This document shows positions 48,625-57,660 of a stretch of 64,000 nucleotides of DNA, in pieces. Source of the DNA: Sphingopyxis sp. (lineage in GTDB: Bacteria > Pseudomonadota > Alphaproteobacteria > Sphingomonadales > Sphingomonadaceae); the NCBI RefSeq assembly GCF_016463645.1, contig NZ_JAEMQX010000002.1, forward strand, positions 1 to 64,000, written 5' to 3'. The notes beneath the pieces were generated by a model, which worked only from the letters and a program-made list of their open reading frames with translations, was not told where the DNA came from and did not search any database. The translations under genes were made by a program, and so were the position numbers. Within the stretch, counting starts at the first letter, position 1, and each line of letters begins with the position of its first letter.

Positions 48625-49116
48625 ATGAAGCTCAAACTTTCACTGATTATCGCCGCCGCGGCCCTGCCGCTCCCCGCGCTGGCCCAGCAAGCCCCCGCTC
48701 CGGCCCCGGCGGCCGAGAATGCGGCCTGGCCCGAAGCCTGGTTCGAGATATTCAAGCTCGCCCCCGGCAAGCAGGAAGTGTTCATCCGCAACATCGCGAT
48801 GGCCGACGAAGTCGCCGCGGCCGGCGGACAGCCGCCGATCCAGCTCTTCTTCCATGAAAATGGCGCCGATTTCGACGTGATCCTTTTCAAGCCGGTGACC
48901 GGTTTCAAGCCGACGCCCGAACAGGAAGCCGCGATGGAGAAGAAGCGGAAGGAACTCGGCCTGCCGAGCGGCCCCGCCTATTTCGTGAACATCCGCGAGA
49001 ATATCGCCGAACATACGGACTCGAAGACCTATGGCCCGTTGTCGGCCGCGACCTGGCTCGGTCGCCTCGACAAGTGGCGCGCCGAAAACCCGCCGCGCAA
49101 GGCATCCGCAAAGTGA
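48625..49116 (+). CDS. Small secreted protein of unknown function (paralogue 3 of 3)
   Basis: FEIFKLAPGKQEVFIRNIAMADEVAAAGGQPPIQLFFHENGADFDVILFKP; GGAGGGA RBS. Confidence 0.87.
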   Translation: MKLKLSLIIAAAALPLPALAQQAPAPAPAAENAAWPEAWFEIFKLAPGKQEVFIRNIAMADEVAAAGGQPPIQLFFHENGADFDVILFKPVTGFKPTPEQEAAMEKKRKELGLPSGPAYFVNIRENIAEHTDSKTYGPLSAATWLGRLDKWRAENPPRKASAK

Positions 49117-50783
49117 TGCTGGGCCGCCGCACGCTCCTGGCCTTCGCCGGCGGAACCGCTGCGGCGGCCGTCTCCCGCGCCGCCTTTGCCGGCGCGGACG
49201 ACGCGCTCGACACCGCCTATATCAATGCGAAGGTGTGGACAGGCGCGGGACCCGATGTCCGTACCGACGCGATCGGCGTCAAGGGCGACCGCATTGCCGC
49301 GATCGGCGCCGATGCGGTTCGCGCACGGACCGGCAAGCGGACGCGCGTCGTCGACCTCGAGGGCGCGTTCGTCACGCCGGGCTTCATCGATCCGCATGTC
49401 CATTTCGTCAAAGCCTCGCAGATGCTGTCGCAAGCTTCGCTGCGCGAGGCGAAGGACCCCAAGGAATTCGTCGCGCTGATCGCCGCCGCCGCCAAGGCCT
49501 TGCCAAAGGGCCAATGGCTCGAGGGCGGCAACTGGGATCAGGACCGCTGGGGCGGCGAAATGCCCCACCGCTCCTGGATCGATGCGGTCACCCCCGATAC
49601 GCCCGTCGCGGTGATCCGCTACGATCTTCATATGCTGCTCCTCAACTCGCTCGCGCTGAAGCTCGCGGGCATCGACCGCGACACACCCGACGTTCCGGGC
49701 GGCGTCATCGAGCGCGATGCAAGCGGCGAGCCGACCGGAATCATCAAGGACGCCGCGAAAGATCTGGTCCTTCGCGCGATCGGCGAGCCGACCAACGACC
49801 AGATCGACGCCGCGACGCGCCACGGTATCGAGCTCGCTCTCTCGAAGGGCGTTACGCAGGTCCACCCGACCGAACTCGAGACGATCAGCTTCGATTCGAC
49901 GCGCAGACTGCGCGCCAAGGGCGAGACGGGTCTGCGTTTCCGTCATTATCTCCCGCTCAAGAACTATGAGACGCAGCTCGCACTGATCGCCCGCGAAGGG
50001 CGCGGTGACGACTGGGTCCAGTGGGGCGCTTGCAAGGTCGTGTTCGACGGCTCGCTCGGATCGCGCACCGCAAAATTCTACGAGCCCTATGCCGACGATC
50101 CATCGACGCGCGGCATCGTTGTCACCGATCCGGCCGATCTCAAGGCTTGGCTCGCAGGCGCCGACAAGGGCGGACTGCAAGTGACCGCCCATGCCATCGG
50201 CGACGAGGCGAACGACATCGTCCTCGACACGATGGCGGCGGTTGCCCGGACAAATGGCGTCCGCGACCGTCGCTTTCGCGTCGAGCATGTCCAGCACATG
50301 AAACCGCACGCGATCGCGCGCTTCAGGGACCAAGGCATCATCGCGTCGGTGCAGCCCTATCACGCGATCGACGACGGGCGCTGGGCCGTGCGCCGGATCG
50401 GCGAGGAGCGCCTGAAGACGAGCTTCGCCTTCGGCTCGCTCGTGCGCTCGGGCGCCCATGTCTGCATGGGGTCGGACTGGCCCGTCGCGCCGATCGATCC
50501 GCTCACCGGGCTCGACGCTGCGGTCAATCGCGAAACCCTCGACGGCAAGAATCCGCAAGGCTGGCACCCCGAGCAGCGCGTCACGCTTGCGCAGGCGATG
50601 CACAGCTACACGCAGGAAGGCGCGTACGCGGGGTTCAACGAGAAGAAACTCGGCCTGATCGCGCCCGGATTTCTGGCCGATTTCGTCGTCTGGGACAGCG
50701 ACTTCTTCGCTATCGATTCGCATTCGCTTGCCAAGGCCAAAGCCTTGAAAACAATTGTCGGCGGCATAGTGCGCTTTGGCTGA
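49116..50783 (+). CDS. Secreted amidohydrolase (COG1574, YtcJ-like)
   Basis: VTPGFIDPHVHFVKAS; TAHAIGDEANDIVLDTMA; RVEHVQHM; MGSDWPVAPIDPLTGLDAAV; overlapping TGATG start. Confidence 0.92.
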   Translation: MLGRRTLLAFAGGTAAAAVSRAAFAGADDALDTAYINAKVWTGAGPDVRTDAIGVKGDRIAAIGADAVRARTGKRTRVVDLEGAFVTPGFIDPHVHFVKASQMLSQASLREAKDPKEFVALIAAAAKALPKGQWLEGGNWDQDRWGGEMPHRSWIDAVTPDTPVAVIRYDLHMLLLNSLALKLAGIDRDTPDVPGGVIERDASGEPTGIIKDAAKDLVLRAIGEPTNDQIDAATRHGIELALSKGVTQVHPTELETISFDSTRRLRAKGETGLRFRHYLPLKNYETQLALIAREGRGDDWVQWGACKVVFDGSLGSRTAKFYEPYADDPSTRGIVVTDPADLKAWLAGADKGGLQVTAHAIGDEANDIVLDTMAAVARTNGVRDRRFRVEHVQHMKPHAIARFRDQGIIASVQPYHAIDDGRWAVRRIGEERLKTSFAFGSLVRSGAHVCMGSDWPVAPIDPLTGLDAAVNRETLDGKNPQGWHPEQRVTLAQAMHSYTQEGAYAGFNEKKLGLIAPGFLADFVVWDSDFFAIDSHSLAKAKALKTIVGGIVRFG

Positions 50784-50813
50784 TCCGGGGCCGGACCGTA
50801 CCCTTGGCCCGGC

Positions 50814-50848
50814 GTTGGTCCCCAACCTCTCCCCAAATTGGATGTTTT
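50814..50848 (+). promoter_or_regulatory. GGTCCCC-N14-TTGGATGTTTT promoter element, copy B
   Basis: GTTGGTCCCCAACCTCTCCCCAAATTGGATGTTTT. Confidence 0.5.
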
Positions 50849-50949
50849 AAGACCCAACGGGGTCAAACATGTTACAACTCCGATGACAGGCTTGGCACCC
50901 GGCCCTGCCGTATCGAACGGGGTTCAGGACACCAGTTGGGGGATAGATC

Positions 50950-53106
50950 ATGGCAGCATTTCGGGGCATTATTCAGGGGACCAGCTTCCTGACGCTAGGC
51001 GCGGCGCTCGCAGTAAGCGCGCCTGCATTCGCGCAGGAGGCGGGCGAGAGCGAAAGCATCGTCGTCACCGCGCAGCGCAGCAACGAGACGCAGGTCGTCC
51101 GCGGCGGATCGCTTGGCGCGCTGGGCGACAAGGACGCGATGGAAACGCCCTTCGCGGTAAAGGCCTATAGCGAGACGCTCATCCTGAACCAGCAGCCGCT
51201 GACGCTCGGCGCGGTTCTCGAGAATGACCCCTCGGTGCGCACGTCGCTCGGCTTCGGCAACGCGTCGGAACAGTTCGTCATCCGCGGCTTCCCCCTCTAC
51301 GGCGAGGATATCGCGATCGACGGCCTCTATGGCGTCACGCCGCGCCAGCTCGTCTCGCCCGAACTTTACGATCAGGTGATGGTGCTGAATGGCGCGAGCG
51401 CCTTCCTGTTCGGCGCAGCCCCCGGCGGCACCGCGCTCGGCGGCACGGTCAACCTTCAGCCCAAGCGCGCGAAGGACAAGGACACCAACCGCGTCACCGC
51501 CAATTATCTTTCGGACGGCCATCTCGGCGGTGCCTTCGACTTCGGCCGCCGCTTCGGCGACGACGGCGCCTTCGGCGCCCGCGTCAACGGTGCCGGCCGC
51601 TGGGGCGACATTGCGATCGACGACGAATATCGCAGTTCGGTGGTCGTCGGCGCCGGCCTCGACTGGCGCAGCGAACGAGCTCGCCTGTCGCTCGACCTCG
51701 CCTTCCAGCGCGCCAAGGTCGAGCATATGCGCCCGATGGTTCAGCTCAATGGGGTGACCGCCGTACCCGATGCCCCGAAGGCGACGCTCAATTATGGTCA
51801 GGAGTGGAACTATACGACGCTGCGCGACATCTTCGGCATCGTGAAGTTCGAATATGACATCAGCGACGACTTCATGTTCTACGCGGCGGCGGGCGCGCGC
51901 GATGCGGCCGAACGCGGCGTCTATCAGGGCCTCCAGGTGACCGACGCGCAAACGGGCGCCGCCTTCGTCACCGGTTCGAATATTCCGCGCAACGACAATA
52001 ATGAATCGGGACAGGTCGGCATTCGCGGCAAGTTCGCTACCGGTCCGATCACGCACGAGATCAATCTCGGTGCGTCGCACAGCCGCTATGTGAACCGCAA
52101 CGCCTATGAATTCGGGCCGTTCGGTCCGCCCGCAGCGCCTGCCAACAACATCTACAACCCGGTTCAGGTCGCAAAACCGACCTTCAACGCGCTCGTCGCA
52201 GGCGATCTTCAGGATCCCAACCCGGCGAACCGCACGCGGCTGACGAGCTTCTTCGTGTCCGACACGATCGGCGCCTTCGACGAGAAGGTCGAGCTGACGC
52301 TTGGCCTTCGTCGCCAGGAAATCTTCTTCCGCACTTACAATATCACCACCGGCGCGCAGCTCACGCGCTACAAGGAACGGGCGACGACGCCGGTCGTCGG
52401 CCTCGTGATCCGCCCGAGCGAGCGCTTCTCCATCTATGCGAACCGCATTGAAGGGCTTGTCCAAGGTCCGGTCGCGCCTGCCGGCACGATCAATGCGGGC
52501 GATGTCTTCCCGCCCTTCAAGACCAAGCAATATGAAATCGGCGGCAAGGTTGCGCTCGGTAGTTTCAACGCCTCGGTCGCGCTGTTCCAGACCGACCGCC
52601 CGCAGGCATTGACGATCATCAACGACCAGAATCAGAGCGAGTTCACTGTCAACGGACTGCAGCGGAACAAGGGCATCGAGTTCAGCCTTGACGGCGAGCC
52701 GGTCAAGGGACTCCGCGTGATCGCCGGCCTGTCGCTGACCGACGCGAAGCAGCGCCGCACCCAGAACGGAACCACGGACGGCCGCGACGCGATCGGCGTT
52801 CCCGACTATACCGCCAACCTCAACGTCGAATGGGATCTCGGCTTCCTGCCGGGCGTAACGCTCACGGGCCGCGTGATGCAAACGGGCAAGCAGGCGGTGA
52901 ACCTCACCAACACGCTCGAGTTGCCCGAATGGACCCGCTTCGATCTTGGCGCGCGCTATGTCGTCGCGGCGGGCGACACGCCCATCACCTTCCGCTTCAA
53001 CGTCGATAATGTCGCCAACGACAATTATTGGTCCTCGTCGCTCGGCGGCTATCTCGTGCAAGGCCTGCCGCGCACCTTCAAGACGTCGGTCACGGTCGAC
53101 TTCTGA
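50950..53106 (+). CDS. TonB-dependent siderophore-type receptor
   Basis: SIVVTAQRSNETQV; MVLNGASAFLFGAAPGGTALGGTVNLQPKRA; C-terminal FKTSVTVDF. Confidence 0.93.
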   Translation: MAAFRGIIQGTSFLTLGAALAVSAPAFAQEAGESESIVVTAQRSNETQVVRGGSLGALGDKDAMETPFAVKAYSETLILNQQPLTLGAVLENDPSVRTSLGFGNASEQFVIRGFPLYGEDIAIDGLYGVTPRQLVSPELYDQVMVLNGASAFLFGAAPGGTALGGTVNLQPKRAKDKDTNRVTANYLSDGHLGGAFDFGRRFGDDGAFGARVNGAGRWGDIAIDDEYRSSVVVGAGLDWRSERARLSLDLAFQRAKVEHMRPMVQLNGVTAVPDAPKATLNYGQEWNYTTLRDIFGIVKFEYDISDDFMFYAAAGARDAAERGVYQGLQVTDAQTGAAFVTGSNIPRNDNNESGQVGIRGKFATGPITHEINLGASHSRYVNRNAYEFGPFGPPAAPANNIYNPVQVAKPTFNALVAGDLQDPNPANRTRLTSFFVSDTIGAFDEKVELTLGLRRQEIFFRTYNITTGAQLTRYKERATTPVVGLVIRPSERFSIYANRIEGLVQGPVAPAGTINAGDVFPPFKTKQYEIGGKVALGSFNASVALFQTDRPQALTIINDQNQSEFTVNGLQRNKGIEFSLDGEPVKGLRVIAGLSLTDAKQRRTQNGTTDGRDAIGVPDYTANLNVEWDLGFLPGVTLTGRVMQTGKQAVNLTNTLELPEWTRFDLGARYVVAAGDTPITFRFNVDNVANDNYWSSSLGGYLVQGLPRTFKTSVTVDF

Positions 53107-53127
53107 ACGGGCGATATTCGCTCCCTT

Positions 53128-53161
53128 GGCCCGGCTGGAAACAGCCGGGCCTTTTTCTTTT
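53128..53161 (+). terminator. Rho-independent terminator after the TonB receptor
   Basis: GGCCCGGCTG-GAAA-CAGCCGGGCC followed by TTTTTCTTTT. Confidence 0.9.
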
Positions 53162-53307
53162 ATGGGCAGGCACAGCAGACCGGTGTTCCCGGCACACCAG
53201 CTTCCATCTCCTTCTCCCCGATCCAGAGAGCTTCCGGAGGGTAAAGGTGGGAGCGATGTTCCGTTTCCAGCAGAGTGACGCAATGATCAGCCAGCCGCCT
53301 TTTCCCG

Positions 53308-53343
53308 GTTGGACCCCTCGTCCAACCCAGAAGTGGATGTTTT
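53308..53343 (+). promoter_or_regulatory. GGACCCC-N15-GTGGATGTTTT promoter element, copy C
   Basis: GTTGGACCCCTCGTCCAACCCAGAAGTGGATGTTTT. Confidence 0.45.
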
Positions 53344-53371
53344 TAGGTCCTCTCCTTGCTGCCAGTCAGCC

Positions 53372-54478
53372 ATGATGACCGCACAAGCTTCCCCGGTGCG
53401 CCCGTCGCTCCGCCGCCGCCTCATCAGCATCCACCGCTGGCTCAGCCTCTGCGCGGCCGTCTTCTGGCTGCTGCAGGCGCTCACGGGGATATTGATCACC
53501 TTTCACTGGGAGATCAGCGACGCGTCGATCTCCGGCCAGCACCATCCCACCGATCTGGCCGCCATCGAGCGGCGTATCGACCGGATATCGGAAACCGATG
53601 GCGGCAGGATCAACGAGATCTGGACGACGGCTGGCCTCCCAGATCGCTACAATATCTATTATGACGACCGCGCTGGCGGGGGCCGTTCGGTGCGCATTCT
53701 CGGCGACGGGAGCGTGATCGATCGCCCCCGCGACGACGAGACGCGCATCATGGGTTTCCTCGTCGGCTTCCATCACGACCTGTTCGGCGTTTGGGGCAGC
53801 TGGATCGTCTCGATCAGCGGCCTGCTGCTCTGCTCGAACCTTCTTCTCGGCCTCTGTGCCGCATGGCCGAAGCGCGGAACCTGGCGCATCGCGCTGACCC
53901 CTGCGCGCCGGGGGCCCGTCGCCGCACGCCTTTATTCGTGGCACCGCGCCGTCGGCCTTTGGGCCGTCGTCCCCGCCCTCGTCATCGCCGCGACCGGCAC
54001 GATGCTGAAGTTCGAAAGCGGCATGGCCGGGCTGGTGGGCGCCGACGACGTGTCGCTCCCTGCCAACCCGCCATCGGGCGATCCGATCGGCTTCGCGGCC
54101 GCGGCGGGCGCGGCGCTCGCCGCCATCCCGGGCAGCAGCCTCACCCAGGTCGCCTGGCCCGAAGACGATGACGCGACCTACCGCGTGCGCGTGCGGGCAC
54201 CGGGCGAGATCCGCCGCGCCTATGGCGGAAGCATTGTTCTCATCGACTCCAACAACGGCAGCGTGCGCGGTATCTATCCGATCGCCGAGGCCGAGCCCGC
54301 CCGGGGATTCATGAGCGCGCTCTTCCCGATCCACACCGGCGAGGCGGGAGGGACGATCGGCCGCATGTTGCTCGTCGCGGTCGGGCTGTGGTTGATAACG
54401 ATGATTGTCGCGGGCGCTCTCTTGTGGTGGAAGCGGCGGCGGCCGCGCAAGGCGGCGCCGGGCAGGATCGCCGCCTGA
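53372..54478 (+). CDS. PepSY-associated TM protein (paralogue of 27998-29128)
   Basis: IHRWLSLCAAVFWLLQALTGILITFHWE; SWHRAVGLWAVVPALVIAATGTMLKFE. Confidence 0.9.
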   Translation: MMTAQASPVRPSLRRRLISIHRWLSLCAAVFWLLQALTGILITFHWEISDASISGQHHPTDLAAIERRIDRISETDGGRINEIWTTAGLPDRYNIYYDDRAGGGRSVRILGDGSVIDRPRDDETRIMGFLVGFHHDLFGVWGSWIVSISGLLLCSNLLLGLCAAWPKRGTWRIALTPARRGPVAARLYSWHRAVGLWAVVPALVIAATGTMLKFESGMAGLVGADDVSLPANPPSGDPIGFAAAAGAALAAIPGSSLTQVAWPEDDDATYRVRVRAPGEIRRAYGGSIVLIDSNNGSVRGIYPIAEAEPARGFMSALFPIHTGEAGGTIGRMLLVAVGLWLITMIVAGALLWWKRRRPRKAAPGRIAA

Positions 54479-54563
54479 AGCACTGCGGGCGAGAGGAGAT
54501 AATGAGTATGTCTATGGAAGATTGGTGTCTGTTGGCCGCGGCCGGAAAGAGGGCGAGGCCTTG

Positions 54564-55763
54564 ATGCTGGTCCCTGCTACCATGCTCGCGCTCGCGGCGG
54601 CGCCTTTGGACCCATCAGAAGGCCGGACGGCGAGCCATATTCCGCACAGCCATACCCATGCGCGCGAGGAGATCGACGAAGAGCACGGCCCGCTCCTGCT
54701 GCAACTCACCTATACCGGCGAGGTGATGGGAAATGCGTCGGGCGGGCTGCGTCGCGGCACGCGCTATCTCGATAACCTCGATATCGTGTTCGAAGCCGAT
54801 CTCGAACGGCTTGCGGGCTGGCGCGGCGCCCAGATCCACGTCTACGGCCTTTATAACAACGGTCGTTCGATCAGCGAACTGGCCGGCGACGCCCATGCCG
54901 TGAGCAATATCGAGACCGGCGTGTCGGCGCTCCGGCTCTACGAAGCCTGGATCGACCAGAAGATCGGCGACACGCTGTCACTGCGCGCTGGCCTCTACGA
55001 TCTCAATTCGGAATTCGACTCGCTCGAGGCCGCGGGCCTGTTCGTCAGCAGCCCGAATGGCATCGGGACCGACTTTGCGCAGTCCGGACAAAATGGCCCC
55101 TCGATTTTCCCCAGCACCTCGCTCGCAGCGCGGCTGCAGGTCGAACCCGCTGAGGGCTGGGCGATCCGCGCGGCGGTTCTCGACGGCGTACCTGGCGATC
55201 CCGATCATCCGGGGCGCACCGTCGTGCGGCTGGGCGGCGGCGACGGCGCCCTCCTCGTCGGCGAACTGCAGGCGCCCGTCGGCGGAGGCAAGCTGCTCCT
55301 CGGTCATTGGCAATATACGGCGCGCTTCGAGCCGAATGACGGCAGCGACCCGGCCAAGGGCAACCACGGCACCTATGTCCGGGGCGAATATCCGCTCGTC
55401 TCGTCGGGCGACCGGAAGGTCGACGGCTTCTTTCGCCTCGGCGCGGCGCGGGGGCGGTACAACATGTTCGACAGCTTCGCAGGCGGCGGCCTCAAATTCA
55501 GCGGCTGGATCCCCGGCCGGCCCGACGACGAGTTCGGTGTCGCGGTGGCCGCAGGCTTCACGTCGGATAGCTACCGGGCGGCGGCGGACGCTTCATCGGC
55601 CGAAGTCGCCATCGAGGCGACCTATCGTACCCAGATGACACCTTGGCTCGCGATCCAGCCGAGCGTCCACTACATCCATAATCCTTCGGCCGACCGCAAT
55701 ATTCCGGCTGCCCTTCTCTTGGGTCTTCGCGCCGAGGCGAGCTTCAGTCTTGCGGGCTTCTGA
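54564..55763 (+). CDS. OprB-like carbohydrate-selective porin
   Basis: QLTYTGEVMGNASGGLRRGTRYLDNLDIVFEADLERLAGWRGAQIHVYGLYNNG; LRLYEAWIDQKIGDTLSLRAGLYDLNSEF. Confidence 0.88.
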   Translation: MLVPATMLALAAAPLDPSEGRTASHIPHSHTHAREEIDEEHGPLLLQLTYTGEVMGNASGGLRRGTRYLDNLDIVFEADLERLAGWRGAQIHVYGLYNNGRSISELAGDAHAVSNIETGVSALRLYEAWIDQKIGDTLSLRAGLYDLNSEFDSLEAAGLFVSSPNGIGTDFAQSGQNGPSIFPSTSLAARLQVEPAEGWAIRAAVLDGVPGDPDHPGRTVVRLGGGDGALLVGELQAPVGGGKLLLGHWQYTARFEPNDGSDPAKGNHGTYVRGEYPLVSSGDRKVDGFFRLGAARGRYNMFDSFAGGGLKFSGWIPGRPDDEFGVAVAAGFTSDSYRAAADASSAEVAIEATYRTQMTPWLAIQPSVHYIHNPSADRNIPAALLLGLRAEASFSLAGF

Positions 55764-56033
55764 CTTGATCGCCGAATGCTGCATCCGTCACCCGCTATCG
55801 GTTCTCCGCGCGCGCCGGACAGTATCAGGTCGATCGCGCGACCGGGCGGCATGTCAGGCTAGTGTCAGTCAGGAGCACTAAGGGGGGACGCGCCAACATC
55901 GGGTGAAGGTCAAGCGGCGTGTCCCGCCGACTTGCGAGAGCCAATTCGTCCCGGGGCACCATCGGGCAGCCGATCGGGGTCGGCGCCGCAATATCAGCTT
56001 CGGTATGTGACCGAAGCCGCAAGGGGATTGAAC

Positions 56034-57323
56034 ATGCATATTCGTATCGTTTTGCTTGCCGCCACGGCGCTGTCCATGGCGCCCGCCGCCTTTGCACAGG
56101 AAGACCGGCTCTCCGCGCTCGAGAAAAGGCTGGCTGCCCAGGACGAACGAATTGCGCAGCTCGAGGCGCTCGTCGCGACCCAGGCTACGATGCTCGATCA
56201 AAAGGCGCCGCCCGCACCCGTTCCGACCCTTCCTGCCCCGGCGACCGCCCCGGTGGCGGCGGCAAGCGCGACCCCGGCGAGCACAGCCTCCACCGCTTCG
56301 GGAGACTTCCGGATCCCGGGCCTCGACGTCAGCGGCGACATGCGCGTCCGGCAGGAATGGAACTTCGTCGATGGCCGGGACCGTTCGCGCACGGCAGTTC
56401 GCGCCCGCGTGCGCGCGACCTATGCCGTGAGCGATCATTTCGCCGTTGGCACACAGATTGCCACCGGTGATCCCGACGATCCGAACTCGACCGACGTGAC
56501 GCTCGGCAATTTCGTCGATGACTTCGCTGTATCGCTCGACCAGGCATGGATCCGCTATACCAATGGCGGCCTGACCGCTTACGCCGGCAAGTTTCCGCAA
56601 GTCTTCCAGCGCACCGACATGCTGTGGGATGGCGACGTCTCGCCACAGGGCGTCGCGCTCGCCTATGGCGCCGACCTGGGCGGCCCGCGCGTCGATGCCC
56701 GGGGTCTCTATTTCGTGATCGACGAGGCCGCTGTCGCGCGCGACAGCGATATGCTCGGCGGCCAGCTTGCGCTGTCGGCCCCGCTCGGGTCCGACTTCAA
56801 GGCGGGCCTGACGGGCAGCTATTATCATTATCGCCTGGGATCGGTCGCCGGGGCCGACGCGGGCGATTTCAGGGGCAACCTGATCGCGGGCGGCCGTTAC
56901 CTTTCCGATTACCACCTGATCGAGGGCATCGGCACGCTCAACTGGAAGGGCGCTTCGGAACGCTGGCCGGTCAGCTTCACGGCGGATTATGTCCGTAACC
57001 TGGGTGCGGCGGTCTCGGGCGACACAGCCTTCAATCTCGAACTGGCGGCCGGACGGACCGCCAAGCCCGGCGACTGGAAGGTCGCCTATAATTATTCGGA
57101 AGTTGAAGTGGACTCGGTGCTCGCCGCGTTCAGCCACGACAACATCGACCTTTCTACCAACTACAAGCTGCACGGCGTCGGCATCAATTATGTTCCGGCT
57201 CCGCACCTCCAGCTCGATCTTCTCTGGTATCACTATCGCCAGCTCGATCAGGCATTCCCCGGGATCGGGCAATCGAACGACTGGCTCGATCGCATCCGCC
57301 TCGCCTTCATGGTGAGCTTCTGA
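56034..57323 (+). CDS. Putative porin (coiled-coil N-terminus, beta-barrel)
   Basis: Signal peptide, EDRLSALEKRLAAQDERIAQLEALV coiled coil, SGDMRVRQEWNFVDGRDRSRTAVRARVRATYAVSD, terminal LAFMVSF. Confidence 0.85.
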   Translation: MHIRIVLLAATALSMAPAAFAQEDRLSALEKRLAAQDERIAQLEALVATQATMLDQKAPPAPVPTLPAPATAPVAAASATPASTASTASGDFRIPGLDVSGDMRVRQEWNFVDGRDRSRTAVRARVRATYAVSDHFAVGTQIATGDPDDPNSTDVTLGNFVDDFAVSLDQAWIRYTNGGLTAYAGKFPQVFQRTDMLWDGDVSPQGVALAYGADLGGPRVDARGLYFVIDEAAVARDSDMLGGQLALSAPLGSDFKAGLTGSYYHYRLGSVAGADAGDFRGNLIAGGRYLSDYHLIEGIGTLNWKGASERWPVSFTADYVRNLGAAVSGDTAFNLELAAGRTAKPGDWKVAYNYSEVEVDSVLAAFSHDNIDLSTNYKLHGVGINYVPAPHLQLDLLWYHYRQLDQAFPGIGQSNDWLDRIRLAFMVSF

Positions 57324-57585
57324 TGCGTGTCCCGGTGATCGCAATCCTCGCCTGAGCTTTACCGCCATCCCCTTCCGTTCCGGTTACCATCGGCGCGCTG
57401 TCAGACAGAAGTCAGCCGAACGGGGGGGGGTAGGCGAAGGGCTCGCTGACGGGTCGTACAGACGGAGAATGTTTGCCGCGCGAAGCTGTCGTCTGAAGTG
57501 GCGCGTCCTGACGGCGTGTCGGACGCGGAAGCGCGTCGCCAATGTCCGGCCCACTGTCGCCGACCGATTGATTGTTGCGGTCCAG

Positions 57586-57604
57586 CATCCCCCGGAGGAG
57601 GGAT
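57586..57604. promoter_or_regulatory. CATCCCCC-N4-GAGGGAT element, copy 1
   Basis: CATCCCCCGGAGGAGGGAT, upstream of the aminotransferase gene. Confidence 0.5.
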
Positions 57605-57660
57605 AGCGCGATGTCGCCAATTCTCCCATGGTCCAGGCTCCACATTACCGAGGTGCCGCC

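Noticed and set aside
50995-53283. 762-aa minus-strand ORF
   Set aside because: Complete overlap with the TonB receptor on the opposite strand; no family features.
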